Below are positions 16,578 through 24,790 of a stretch of DNA of 39,363 nt, piece by piece. Positions within the stretch are counted from its first letter, which is position 1; each line of letters begins with the position of its first letter. The position numbers and the translations under genes were made by a program. Source of the DNA: CAZIZT01 sp964544085 (GTDB lineage Bacteria; Campylobacterota_A; Desulfurellia; Desulfurellales; Hippeaceae); the NCBI GenBank assembly GCA_964544085.1, contig CAZIZT010000012.1, positions 1-39,363 on the forward strand, given 5' to 3'. The notes beneath the pieces were generated by a model, which was given only the letters and a program-made list of their open reading frames with translations, did not search any database and was not told the origin of the DNA.

Positions 16578-17131
16578 TAGAGCTGGTCATAGATGGCTCC
16601 TTCGAAGCAATAAACCTTTCGGTTTTTTCGGACAGGGAGCTCATCTATGACCTCTTTGTAAACTCTGCTAACTCCCACTCCAAGCTGCTTATCCATTTGA
16701 TAGACAGCATGCTCAAAAGCTTATCAATGGATTTAAGACAGATCGATGAGTTCTACTGCTGTATAGGTTGCGGTAAGTATACCTCTTTGCGCGTTACACT
16801 TGCCACAGTTAAAGGTCTGTTATTTGGGTGGCGAAAGACACTGAAGGTATTTACCCTGCCCGATCTTATTGCGGCAGCTACACAGAATCTGGAACGCTTC
16901 AGAGTCGTGTGCCAGACATCCAGGACAGCCGCATGCTATGCCGACTACATTAGACAGGATGGCAGGCTCACAAGAATAGGAGAAATAAAAAAACAGGATC
17001 TTCAGGAAGCAGAAAATACGGGGTTGCCTGTAATAACAAGAGCCAGAGAGTCTGTAACCAAACACCTGTTCAGGCTGCCTGATGAGTTTATAAAACAGGT
17101 TGATCTTATGGATCTAAAGCCGCTATACTAA
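16574..17131 (+). CDS. tsaB: TsaB-like protein (tRNA t6A37 synthesis), divergent and short
   Basis: This is a 185-residue protein. TsaB (YeaZ) is the scaffold partner of TsaD in adding threonylcarbamoyl to A37 of ANN-decoding tRNAs. The ASKHA-type N-lobe is recognisable: 'LVIDGSFEAINLSVFSD' in place of the usual DTS, then 'CIGCGKYTSLRVTLATVKGL', which matches the family G-x-G-S-F/Y-T-G/S-L-R motif with K for S. The C-terminal lobe is shorter than in E. coli TsaB (about 230 residues) and poorly conserved, which is common in this family. It starts within the secB stop (ATGA). tsaD, tsaE and rimI are not in the window. Confidence 0.7.
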   Translation: MIELVIDGSFEAINLSVFSDRELIYDLFVNSANSHSKLLIHLIDSMLKSLSMDLRQIDEFYCCIGCGKYTSLRVTLATVKGLLFGWRKTLKVFTLPDLIAAATQNLERFRVVCQTSRTAACYADYIRQDGRLTRIGEIKKQDLQEAENTGLPVITRARESVTKHLFRLPDEFIKQVDLMDLKPLY

Positions 17132-17151
17132 TACAAAAAACGGAGTGTGTA

Positions 17152-18354
17152 ATGGCTACAATCAAACCCTTCAGAGGTATTTTGTTCAACAAACCAGCAA
17201 ACAGTCTCATAGCCCCACCGTACGACGTGATAGACGAACACTACAAACGGCAACTCGAAAGCGGTGATGAACACAACATAGTACGCATTATACTACCCGA
17301 TGACTACGACAAGGCTGCCGAACTACTCAATGCGTGGCTATCCAGTGGAATTTTGAAGTTCGACAGCCACTGCAACTACTATATCTATCAGGCCCAATAC
17401 TCACTTTTCGGGCAAACACGCACGCTCAAAGGCTTTATCGGTGCATTAAGGCTGGAACCGTTAGGCGGGTGTGTGAAACCACACGAAAAGACGCTAAAGG
17501 GACCAAAGATAGATCGTTTCAACCTGATTACACGCACGCACGCATCCTTCTGCCCTATTGTCGGTCTCTATGGGCCAAACAGGCAAATAGCGCAACATAT
17601 CGATGAGGTCACAGAAACCACAAATCCTGTGATTGATCTGGAGTTTGAAGGTATAAGGCATAGACTCTATAGAGATCCGGATAGCCTCTTTGGTGAAGGC
17701 TTAAAGGGCTCGGACATAATCATTGCTGACGGTCACCATCGATACGAGACAGCGCTCATGATACAGGAACATTTCAGAAAACAGGGCATTGTCAATGGTG
17801 GTTTCGATTATATTATGAGTCTATTTGTTGACGCAGAAAACGGCGGCTTAAGCCTTCTTGCCATTCACAGACTGGTTAAACGTGTTGATAACCCTTCGCT
17901 GTTTATGGAAAGATTAAAGGAGTTCTTCGAGCTGCGCAGGCTGGAGAGAGCCACGCTCCACGTGCCGCGCCACTGTGATTTCGTGATGTATTTCGACAAA
18001 AGCTTCTACTGCCTTAGCCTCAGACAGAAAAGATCTGCTGATCCGATAAGAAGTCTGGATGTCAGTGTGTTCGAAGAAATCGTCTACAAACGCATACTCG
18101 GCTTAAGCGACGATGATATCCGATTGCAGAGAACAGCCGGATATGCCCACTCCCCTGAAGAGCTAATTAGAGCCGTTGACGAGAACGAAGCACAGGCCGG
18201 TTTCATACTCAAACCAATGAAATTTGAAGATCTCATGCTCATAACAAGCAAAGGGCTTACGGTTCCACAGAAATCCACCTTCTTTTTTCCCAAGATACCA
18301 TCGGGCCTTGTTGGCTATCACTTTGACAGCATAAAGGGGTGTGAAGGTGTTTGA
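17152..18354 (+). CDS. DUF1015 family protein
   Basis: This 400-residue protein has the two signatures of DUF1015 (PF06245): an N-terminal 'LIAPPYDVIDEHYK' (19-32) and a central 'IADGHHRYETALMIQEH' near residue 192-208. The family is widespread in anaerobic bacteria. I know of no secure biochemical role for it, so I do not assign one. Its length is normal for the family. It is preceded by CGGAG and ATG 17152 and overlaps the queD start by up to 14 nt, so it is co-transcribed with the preQ0 pathway genes. Confidence 0.85.
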   Translation: MATIKPFRGILFNKPANSLIAPPYDVIDEHYKRQLESGDEHNIVRIILPDDYDKAAELLNAWLSSGILKFDSHCNYYIYQAQYSLFGQTRTLKGFIGALRLEPLGGCVKPHEKTLKGPKIDRFNLITRTHASFCPIVGLYGPNRQIAQHIDEVTETTNPVIDLEFEGIRHRLYRDPDSLFGEGLKGSDIIIADGHHRYETALMIQEHFRKQGIVNGGFDYIMSLFVDAENGGLSLLAIHRLVKRVDNPSLFMERLKEFFELRRLERATLHVPRHCDFVMYFDKSFYCLSLRQKRSADPIRSLDVSVFEEIVYKRILGLSDDDIRLQRTAGYAHSPEELIRAVDENEAQAGFILKPMKFEDLMLITSKGLTVPQKSTFFFPKIPSGLVGYHFDSIKGCEGV

Positions 18355-18715
18355 GATATGCGTGAGAACTGATTTTGCGGCAGCCCACAGACTAAACAAC
18401 TACAAAGGTTCATGTGAGAATCTACACGGCCACAACTTTGTCGTGGAGGTGTGCGTTTTATGCAACAAACTGGACAAATCCTACATAGCCATAGACTTCA
18501 AGCATCTTAAGTCCATTGTCAAATCCATAACTGGAAAACTCGACCACACCTACCTTAACGAACATGAGTATTTCGCAGAAACAAATCCCACATCTGAGAT
18601 GATAGCCAGATACATCTTTGAACAGCTCAAAAATCAGCTGCCAGAACACTGCAAACCCGGCAGGGTCAGTGTCTACGAAACCGAGAACTCAAAAGCAACC
18701 TATTTCGAGGGGTGA
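18347..18715 (+). CDS. queD: 6-carboxytetrahydropterin synthase (QueD)
   Basis: This 122-residue protein makes 6-carboxy-5,6,7,8-tetrahydropterin from 7,8-dihydroneopterin triphosphate, the first dedicated step to 7-deazaguanine (queuosine) precursors. Zinc ligands H14, H27 and H29 ('AAAHRL', 'LHGHN') and catalytic C23 are present. The family glutamate lies in 'YETENSKATYFEG' at the C-terminus. Two GTG starts are possible, at 18341 and 18347. AAGGGG (18334-18339) lies only 1 nt from the first but 7 nt from the second, so 18347 is preferred. Either way it overlaps the DUF1015 gene. queE and queC follow, with one DUF1844 gene between. Confidence 0.92.
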   Translation: MFEICVRTDFAAAHRLNNYKGSCENLHGHNFVVEVCVLCNKLDKSYIAIDFKHLKSIVKSITGKLDHTYLNEHEYFAETNPTSEMIARYIFEQLKNQLPEHCKPGRVSVYETENSKATYFEG

Positions 18716-18718
18716 GCT

Positions 18719-18973
18719 ATGCCAAAGGAGACGATCACATTCAGCGATTTTATCGTCTCTTTAGCCCAGGGCGCATACGTGCAGCTTGGCATCGTAGAAG
18801 ATCCGTTTACAAAAGAGAAAAAGGAAGATCTCGATGCGGCAAGCAGCACAATAGATCTGCTGGATTTATTAAAACAGAAAACAAAGGGCAATCTTACGAA
18901 GGAAGAAGAAGCGTTGCTTGACGAGATACTCTACGACCTGAGAGTGAAGTATCTGGAGAAGAGTAAGCGGTGA
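18719..18973 (+). CDS. DUF1844 domain protein
   Basis: This 84-residue protein has the DUF1844 pattern: 'FSDFIVSLAQGAYVQLG', 'DLDAASSTIDLLDLLKQKT', 'GNLTKEEEALLDEILYDLR'. It is probably all helical and soluble. Its function is unknown to me. It starts 3 nt after queD, with GAGGGG upstream, and shares a GTGA overlap with queE. That places it inside the preQ0 genes, though the family is common outside this context. Confidence 0.82.
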   Translation: MPKETITFSDFIVSLAQGAYVQLGIVEDPFTKEKKEDLDAASSTIDLLDLLKQKTKGNLTKEEEALLDEILYDLRVKYLEKSKR

Positions 18974-19614
18974 TAGCCGCAGTTTCGGAGATATTCTACT
19001 CCCTTCAGCTTGAGGGCACGAAGATAGGATACCCTGCTGTTTTTGTCCGTTTTTCTGGCTGTAATCTGCGTTGCGACTTCTGTGACACAGTCTACGCCTT
19101 CGAAGGCGGAGAGAAGCTCTCAATAGAGATGTTGCAGGAGAGGTTGAGTACGTACCCCTGCAAGCGTGTAATCTTCACCGGCGGAGAGCCGGCTCTGCAG
19201 GATGCCTTCATGGCACATTTCATGAAAGCAAATCCATCAAGGGAATACTTCATCGAAACCAACGCCACCCTGCCACTTTCTGAGAGCCTGAGCCTGTTTA
19301 CACATGTGGTTGCAAGCCCAAAACTGCATGCAATCAACACCACGGTACTTGCACACCTAAAGCGGGCAGCAAACAGTGTGGAATTCAAGTTCCCTGTAGA
19401 CGACGAAGAGGATCTAAGGCTAATCACTCAACTTGTCGAAGAGCTGGATCTCTACCCACTTGTTCTGCAGCCCATTCAAAGAATCGGCGAAGATTACGTA
19501 AAAAAGAGCGCAAAACTGATAGAAGCCTTCAAGCACTCCCCGCTTGCTCAAAGGGATGCGAGGCTTATAATACAGAATCAGAAGATAATCTATGCCAATC
19601 AAAAAGGAGTCTAA
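18970..19614 (+). CDS. queE: 7-carboxy-7-deazaguanine synthase (QueE), radical SAM
   Basis: This 214-residue protein converts 6-carboxytetrahydropterin to 7-carboxy-7-deazaguanine using a [4Fe-4S] cluster and S-adenosylmethionine. The cluster motif is C31-x3-C35-x2-C38 in 'SGCNLRCDFCDT', preceded by 'YSLQLEGTKIGYPAVFVRF', typical of QueE. 'ITGGEPALQ'-type SAM contacts appear as 'IFTGGEPALQD'. Start GTG 18970 overlaps the DUF1844 stop (GTGA). It acts between QueD and QueC, which flank it. The stop lies 1 nt before the queC ATG. Confidence 0.94.
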   Translation: MIAAVSEIFYSLQLEGTKIGYPAVFVRFSGCNLRCDFCDTVYAFEGGEKLSIEMLQERLSTYPCKRVIFTGGEPALQDAFMAHFMKANPSREYFIETNATLPLSESLSLFTHVVASPKLHAINTTVLAHLKRAANSVEFKFPVDDEEDLRLITQLVEELDLYPLVLQPIQRIGEDYVKKSAKLIEAFKHSPLAQRDARLIIQNQKIIYANQKGV

Positions 19615-19615
19615 C

Positions 19616-20329
19616 ATGCTGAAAGCTATGGTGATATTTTCCGGTGGTCTTGATTCCACAACATGTCTGTACTGGGCACTGGATAGATTCGACGAGGTGC
19701 ACACATTAACCTTCGACTACAACCAGAGACACTCAATCGAGGTAGAGTACGCAGAAAAAACAATCCGACTTGCAGAACAGATAAAGAACAAAAGAATCAA
19801 GCGGCACCGCTTCTTCATCGATCTTGCACAGATAGGTGCAAGCGCTCTGACAGATAGGTCAATAGAGGTGCCCAAAGGACGGTCTATGGAAGAGATTGGA
19901 AGCGGTATTCCGATTACCTATGTCCCATTTAGAAACGGCATATTCCTCTCCATTACAGCCGCAGTGTGTGAGGTAAACGGTATAGAACACATCATTGGCG
20001 GATGGAACGTTCTGGACTACAGTGGATACCCCGATTGCAGAAAACCGTTTCTGAATGCCTGCGAAGAAGCAATGAATCACGGCACAAAACTTGGCAGCGA
20101 GGGGGGCCGTTTTCACATACTTACACCACTAATATCGCTTAAAAAGTCAGAGATAATCATGCTGGGTAAAAAACATGGTGCCGATTACTCCTACTCGTAT
20201 TCCTGCTATGAAGGCAAAGAGATACCATGTGGAAAGTGTGATGCCTGTATACTGAGGGCTAAAGCCTTCCAGGAAGCGGGTCTTAAGGACGATTTTCTTG
20301 TGCGTCTAAGGAATGAAGGGGTCAGATGA
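19616..20329 (+). CDS. queC: 7-cyano-7-deazaguanine (preQ0) synthase QueC
   Basis: This 237-residue ATP-dependent enzyme turns 7-carboxy-7-deazaguanine and ammonia into preQ0. It shows the PP-loop 'FSGGLDSTTCLYW' (8-20) and the C-terminal zinc cysteines 'SCYEGKEIPCGKCDACILR'. The start is ATG 19616, with AAAGGAG 6 nt upstream; the longer in-frame ATG at 19592 lies inside queE and lacks such a site. The stop overlaps the next ATG (ATGA). QueF, which completes preQ1, is not in the window. Confidence 0.96.
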   Translation: MLKAMVIFSGGLDSTTCLYWALDRFDEVHTLTFDYNQRHSIEVEYAEKTIRLAEQIKNKRIKRHRFFIDLAQIGASALTDRSIEVPKGRSMEEIGSGIPITYVPFRNGIFLSITAAVCEVNGIEHIIGGWNVLDYSGYPDCRKPFLNACEEAMNHGTKLGSEGGRFHILTPLISLKKSEIIMLGKKHGADYSYSYSCYEGKEIPCGKCDACILRAKAFQEAGLKDDFLVRLRNEGVR

Positions 20330-22935
20330 AGGTAATCACCACACACGAGAATCCCGACTTCGATGCCATAGCAAGTTGTATTGCAGCCAAAAAGCTTTAC
20401 CCGGATGCGCATATAGAGTTTCCTGCTATTCCTGAAAGGTCAACGCGGAACTTCATGATCCAATCCATCATCTACCCCTATATGGAAAGCTGCTGTGACC
20501 CGCAGGAGATAGATACGCTAATCATAGTCGACACAAGGTCGAGCAGAAGAATTGAGAATCGCTTCAAAAACATCCTGAATAGAGTGAAAACCATCTGCTA
20601 TGATCACCACGCAGATGGTGATATTGAGTGCGCTGAATGTTATCTGGAGCAGACAGGTGCAAACGTAACGCAGATGGTCGAGCGCCTGTTTGAAAAGGGC
20701 ATACCCATAGACGAGCACGAAGCAACCCTCTTCCTTCTGGGCATATACCAGGACACAGGTAAGTTATCATACTCCTCTACCACACCGCGAGACATGATGG
20801 CTGCTGCTAAACTGCTGCAAGCAGGTGCAGATCTGGATACGGTAAGAAGCATACTGGAGGAGACGCTAACAGAGGTAGAAATCCTTCTGCTTAACGAGCT
20901 AATAAAGAATAAACGCATCTTCAGTCTGCAGGGCAGAAGGATAGGCCTGTCTTTTGCCTCACTCGATGAGTATGTGGGCAATGTAGCCGGCATCGTCACG
21001 CGCTTCATGAACATGGACAAGCTGGATGCTGCAATATGCATATTTCGGATGGCATCAAGGCTCTATGTGATAGGCAGGTCGAATAAGGACGTGGATGTGT
21101 CGGCCATACTTAAAACGATCAATGGGGGAGGGCATAAACAGGCAGCGAGTGCAACACTGAAAAACAAAACCCTCATAGAGGCCGTTGAGCTTCTAAGCGC
21201 AGCCATCAAATCACACATGCTCACGAATGTAAAGGCAAAGGATATAATGAGTTACCCTCCCAGGTTCGTTTACGACGACGAGACAATAGCGGATGCAAAA
21301 GAGAAGATAGCGAGAAGTGGCATCAATGCGTTTGTTGTGCTTAAGCGTTCTACAGGTGAGATCGTTGGCATTGCCACAAGACAGGCCATAGACAGAGGAC
21401 ACTACCATAAACTCGACAACGAAAAGGTATCAACAATCACTGCCACGGAGTTTGAAACAGTCGATGAGAATGAAAGCCTCGATAGAATCAAACACCTCGC
21501 AATAGACAAAAAACAGAAATTGATACCTGTAACATCAAACGGAAAGTTGACAGGTGTGATAACACGCACCAGCCTGCTTAAGGTGCTTTCAAGCAGTACG
21601 GAGAATACAGCAAACCCGGATTTTGCAGGCAACATAGCCAGAGATATAAAACGGATACTGCCTGTAAGCGTTGTGGAAAAACTGGTTAAGGCAGGGGAAG
21701 TAGCCAAGCGTATAGGATGTAACGCCTACCTGGTTGGCGGCGTTGTCAGGGATATAATCCTGGATATTAAAAACCTCGACATCGATATAGTGGTAGAGAG
21801 GGTTAAGGGTGACCAGCCACCAGCCACAGGTATAACCTTCGCCGAGGAATTTGCAAAGATCTACAATGCCAAGGTTGCAAAACATGAAAAATTCCTGACA
21901 GCTACCGTTATTTTCGATGATGGACTGAGAATGGATATAGCAACAGCGCGGGAGGAATTTTACGATCTACCCGGGGCGTTGCCAAATGTTGAAGATAGCT
22001 CTTTGAAAATGGATCTCTACCGCAGGGATTTCACGATAAACACGCTTGCAGTAAAGCTGCACGATAATTTCGGCGATCTGCTTGATTTCTTCGGCGGCTT
22101 AAAGGACATCGAAAACCGTAAGATACGCATCCTGCATGTTTTGAGTTTCATAGAGGACCCAACACGCATATTCAGAGCCATTCGCTTCGCAACAAAACTC
22201 GACTTTGAAATAGGCAAGCAGACAGACAGCAAAATAAAAGAGGCACTCAACAACGACATCCTGAAGCATGTCACAAACAGATTGCGCATATTCAACGAAC
22301 TGAGCCATATCTTTGAAACGCCCTGTCTGAAGTGCAGTTTTGAGCTGATGCAAAAATATGATATCTTTCGCAGGTTAAACCCGGCCCTTATGATCGATAA
22401 GCGCATCCTTGAGCATCTTGAAAAACTCGAAGCATCCATGGAGCGCTATCAGCATCTCTTTGATAAATCCATAAACAGAACACACGCCGTCTGCCTGCTG
22501 CTTGAGTATTTATTCAGAAAAAGAGCAAGCTTCATACAAACAATTGGCGCCGACGAAAAGACAGCACGACTCGTAAAACAGGATATGCAGCACATCCACA
22601 AAGCAAGGTACATCGTGAAGAAAGAGAGTGTAAACAATTTAGAGATCTACAATGCCTTAAAGGATCTCTCAAAAGAAGGTGTGCTTGTGCTGCATGCCCT
22701 GGAACCATCCAACAAAAACATAGAGTTCTTCATGGAAAAACTGATAAACATGAAACCGATAATCAGGGGCAAAGACCTGCTTCACCTGGGCTTCAAACCA
22801 TCAGCACTTTTCTCAACAATTATAAATGATGTGTTTGAAAGACAGATCCTCGGCGAGATAAAGGAGAAATCGGAAGCCATTGACTATGTGAAACGCAAAT
22901 ATTCAAAAGAGATTGCACAGGGGCTATCCAGATGA
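20326..22935 (+). CDS. DHH phosphoesterase - CBS pair - tRNA nucleotidyltransferase fusion (probable A-adding enzyme)
   Basis: This 869-residue protein has three parts. Residues 1-300 are a DHH/DHHA1 phosphoesterase ('HENPDFDAIAS', D93-H94-H95, and 'NGGGHKQAAS' at 266-275). Residues about 303-425 are two CBS domains. Residues about 445-869 are a class II poly(A) polymerase/CCA-type nucleotidyltransferase ('YLVGGVVRDIILD', D-x-D in 'LDIDIVV', 'RRDFTINTLA', 'EDPTRIFRAIRFA'). In bacteria such as Aquifex and several deltaproteobacteria, split CCA addition uses a CC-adding and an A-adding enzyme, and this domain order is typical of the A-adding partner. The DHH part could trim RNA ends or cleave a nucleotide second messenger. 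Its target cannot be read here. It shares ATGA overlaps with both neighbours. Confidence 0.9.
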   Translation: MKVITTHENPDFDAIASCIAAKKLYPDAHIEFPAIPERSTRNFMIQSIIYPYMESCCDPQEIDTLIIVDTRSSRRIENRFKNILNRVKTICYDHHADGDIECAECYLEQTGANVTQMVERLFEKGIPIDEHEATLFLLGIYQDTGKLSYSSTTPRDMMAAAKLLQAGADLDTVRSILEETLTEVEILLLNELIKNKRIFSLQGRRIGLSFASLDEYVGNVAGIVTRFMNMDKLDAAICIFRMASRLYVIGRSNKDVDVSAILKTINGGGHKQAASATLKNKTLIEAVELLSAAIKSHMLTNVKAKDIMSYPPRFVYDDETIADAKEKIARSGINAFVVLKRSTGEIVGIATRQAIDRGHYHKLDNEKVSTITATEFETVDENESLDRIKHLAIDKKQKLIPVTSNGKLTGVITRTSLLKVLSSSTENTANPDFAGNIARDIKRILPVSVVEKLVKAGEVAKRIGCNAYLVGGVVRDIILDIKNLDIDIVVERVKGDQPPATGITFAEEFAKIYNAKVAKHEKFLTATVIFDDGLRMDIATAREEFYDLPGALPNVEDSSLKMDLYRRDFTINTLAVKLHDNFGDLLDFFGGLKDIENRKIRILHVLSFIEDPTRIFRAIRFATKLDFEIGKQTDSKIKEALNNDILKHVTNRLRIFNELSHIFETPCLKCSFELMQKYDIFRRLNPALMIDKRILEHLEKLEASMERYQHLFDKSINRTHAVCLLLEYLFRKRASFIQTIGADEKTARLVKQDMQHIHKARYIVKKESVNNLEIYNALKDLSKEGVLVLHALEPSNKNIEFFMEKLINMKPIIRGKDLLHLGFKPSALFSTIINDVFERQILGEIKEKSEAIDYVKRKYSKEIAQGLSR

Positions 22936-23942
22936 ACCAGTTACGCAGAGACCCGATTACAAGAAGATGGGTGATTATCTCTACGCAACGCGGCAAAAGA
23001 CCACACGATTTCAAATTTGACACGGTGAAAAAAAGAGTGGGTATATGCCCATTTGATCCGGGCAACGAGCATCTTGCACCACCTGAAGTATTTGCCATCA
23101 GACCGGACAACTCTCCACCCAACACACCGGGATGGAGTCTGCGCGTTGTACCCAACAAATTTCCAGCACTGATAATGGAGTGTGAACCCAACAGACGGGC
23201 TATGGGGCTCTACGATGTAATGGACGGTTTTGGAACACACGAAGTGATCATAGAGACACCACACCATGAAGAGACATTTGACATGATGAGTACGGATAAG
23301 GTGCTGGAGATCGTAAAAGCCTATAGGGAGCGCATAAGAACGCTAAAAAAGGACAGGCGCATCAAGTACGTGCTTGTATTTAAAAACTACGGCCCTCAAG
23401 CCGGTGCTAGCCTGGAACATTCACACTCGCAGCTTGTAGCACTCCCAGTGATACCCAAAAGAATACAGGAAAAGATAGATGCTTCGAAAATGCATTTTCA
23501 ATACCGGGAACGCTGCCTGTTGTGCGATATAGTAGATCAGGAATTACAGGAAACAAAACGCCTAATAGACGAAAACGACGAGTTCGTTGCTTTTGAGCCG
23601 TTTGCTTCACGGTTTCCTTTCGAAACGTGGATCGTACCAAAAAAGCACCAAACACACTTCGAGGATGCAGACGAAGATCTCTATCTGCAATTTGCCAGGA
23701 TCCTCAGGGATACAATCAGACGTCTCACAGAAGTGCTTGATAGACCACCGTACAACTTTATGATCCTAAACGCACCATTTGTGCATTCACACGACGAGTA
23801 CTTCCACTGGCACCTTGAGATTATTCCACGTCTTACAAGAATAGCCGGGTTTGAATGGGGAAGCGACTTCTATATAAACCCGACGCCGCCGGAGCTTGCG
23901 GCAGAGTATTTGAAAGAAAATCAAGCAAAGGAAAGTGATTAA
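22932..23942 (+). CDS. galT: GalT-family nucleotidyltransferase (galactose-1-phosphate uridylyltransferase-like)
   Basis: This 336-residue HIT-superfamily protein carries 'RDPITRRWVIIS' at the N-terminus, 'CPFDPGNE', a zinc-type 'CLLCD' pair, and the catalytic-type 'FHWHLEIIPR' (H-x-H). 'SLEHSHSQLVALPVIP' is also present. GalT proteins swap UMP between UDP-glucose and galactose-1-phosphate. Many members in anaerobes without a Leloir pathway may act on other sugar phosphates or as ADP-sugar phosphorylases. No galK or galE is adjacent, so the substrate is open. The start is ATGA shared with the previous gene. Its TAA lies in a TTAA that is also the stop of lspA on the other strand. Confidence 0.85.
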   Translation: MNQLRRDPITRRWVIISTQRGKRPHDFKFDTVKKRVGICPFDPGNEHLAPPEVFAIRPDNSPPNTPGWSLRVVPNKFPALIMECEPNRRAMGLYDVMDGFGTHEVIIETPHHEETFDMMSTDKVLEIVKAYRERIRTLKKDRRIKYVLVFKNYGPQAGASLEHSHSQLVALPVIPKRIQEKIDASKMHFQYRERCLLCDIVDQELQETKRLIDENDEFVAFEPFASRFPFETWIVPKKHQTHFEDADEDLYLQFARILRDTIRRLTEVLDRPPYNFMILNAPFVHSHDEYFHWHLEIIPRLTRIAGFEWGSDFYINPTPPELAAEYLKENQAKESD

Positions 23943-24433
23943 ATGTGTCTGGCTCTGCTTTTGAGCTTATAAATGATGATAAGTGCAACTCCAAGTGTGA
24001 TCAGCGAATCGGCAAGATTGAAGGCTGGATAATGATAGTTTTTCACATAGAAATCAAGAAAATCGACCACGTAGCCCTTCGTTACACGATCGTAGAGATT
24101 ACCCAGCGCGCCAGCACCCATCATTGAAAGACCCAGCACAAACGCAGGGTGTCTATCCTTACCAAACAGGATAAGGTAAAGGATACCTACAAACACCACA
24201 GTGCTGATGCCACATAGAAACAGAAGCCTGTACTCTGTAGGTAAGTTGGCGAGAAATCCGAAAGCCACGCCGCTATTGTGAACGTTGACAATATTAAAAA
24301 AGCCCTTAATTATGCTGATCGAAGACCCATACTGAATATGTTTAGAGATGTATGCTTTGCTAATGTAATCAAGTATAAAAAAAAGGAGTATCAGAGATAC
24401 TCCTGTTATTGACATTTTATCGGGCTTTCTCAT
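23939..24433 (-). CDS. lspA: lipoprotein signal peptidase (signal peptidase II)
   Basis: This 164-residue inner-membrane aspartyl protease cuts prolipoprotein signal peptides before the lipidated cysteine. Four hydrophobic helices are visible. Signature motifs are 'NVHNSGVAFGFL', 'GALGNLYDRVTKGYVVDFLDF' and 'AFNLADSLI', which hold the two catalytic aspartates. ATG 24433 follows directly on the rplQ stop with GGAG close by. An ATG 6 codons later is possible but has no ribosome binding site. It is the last gene of the ribosomal run, an unusual but reasonable position. It ends 4 nt inside the convergent galT gene. Confidence 0.96.
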   Translation of the reverse strand: MRKPDKMSITGVSLILLFFILDYISKAYISKHIQYGSSISIIKGFFNIVNVHNSGVAFGFLANLPTEYRLLFLCGISTVVFVGILYLILFGKDRHPAFVLGLSMMGAGALGNLYDRVTKGYVVDFLDFYVKNYHYPAFNLADSLITLGVALIIIYKLKSRARHI

Positions 24434-24790
24434 TTACTCCACAAATTCCACGATGGAAATCGGTGCGGCATCACCTTTTCTGTAGCCCTTCTTGATGATC
24501 CTGACGTATCCACCATTGCGCTGGGCAAACCGGGGGGCAATATCATCGAAAAGCTTTCTAACGGCAAGTTTGTTGTTATTCAGCTTTGCAAGCACCCTGC
24601 GTCTTGAGGTTAGATTATCGTCCTTTGCTATGGTAATAAGCTTGCTTATAAATCTAACGAGCTCCTTTGCCTTAGCATCTGTAGTTTCAATTCTATGATG
24701 TTCAATCAAGGCAATAGCAAGATTCCTCAGCAAATGCTTGCGTCTATCTGAATCTACGCTGAGTGTTCTGTATCCTTTCCTATGCCTCAT
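24434..24790 (-). CDS. rplQ: 50S ribosomal protein L17
   Basis: This 118-residue large-subunit protein lies near the peptide exit tunnel. The N-terminus 'MRHRKGYRTLSVDSDRRKHL' is the L17 signature, and the C-terminus 'GGYVRIIKKGYRKGDAAPIS' is complete. Its start overlaps the rpoA end by 11 nt, and its stop abuts lspA. It closes the alpha operon in the usual order rpsM-rpsK-rpsD-rpoA-rplQ. Confidence 0.98.
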   Translation of the reverse strand: MRHRKGYRTLSVDSDRRKHLLRNLAIALIEHHRIETTDAKAKELVRFISKLITIAKDDNLTSRRRVLAKLNNNKLAVRKLFDDIAPRFAQRNGGYVRIIKKGYRKGDAAPISIVEFVE

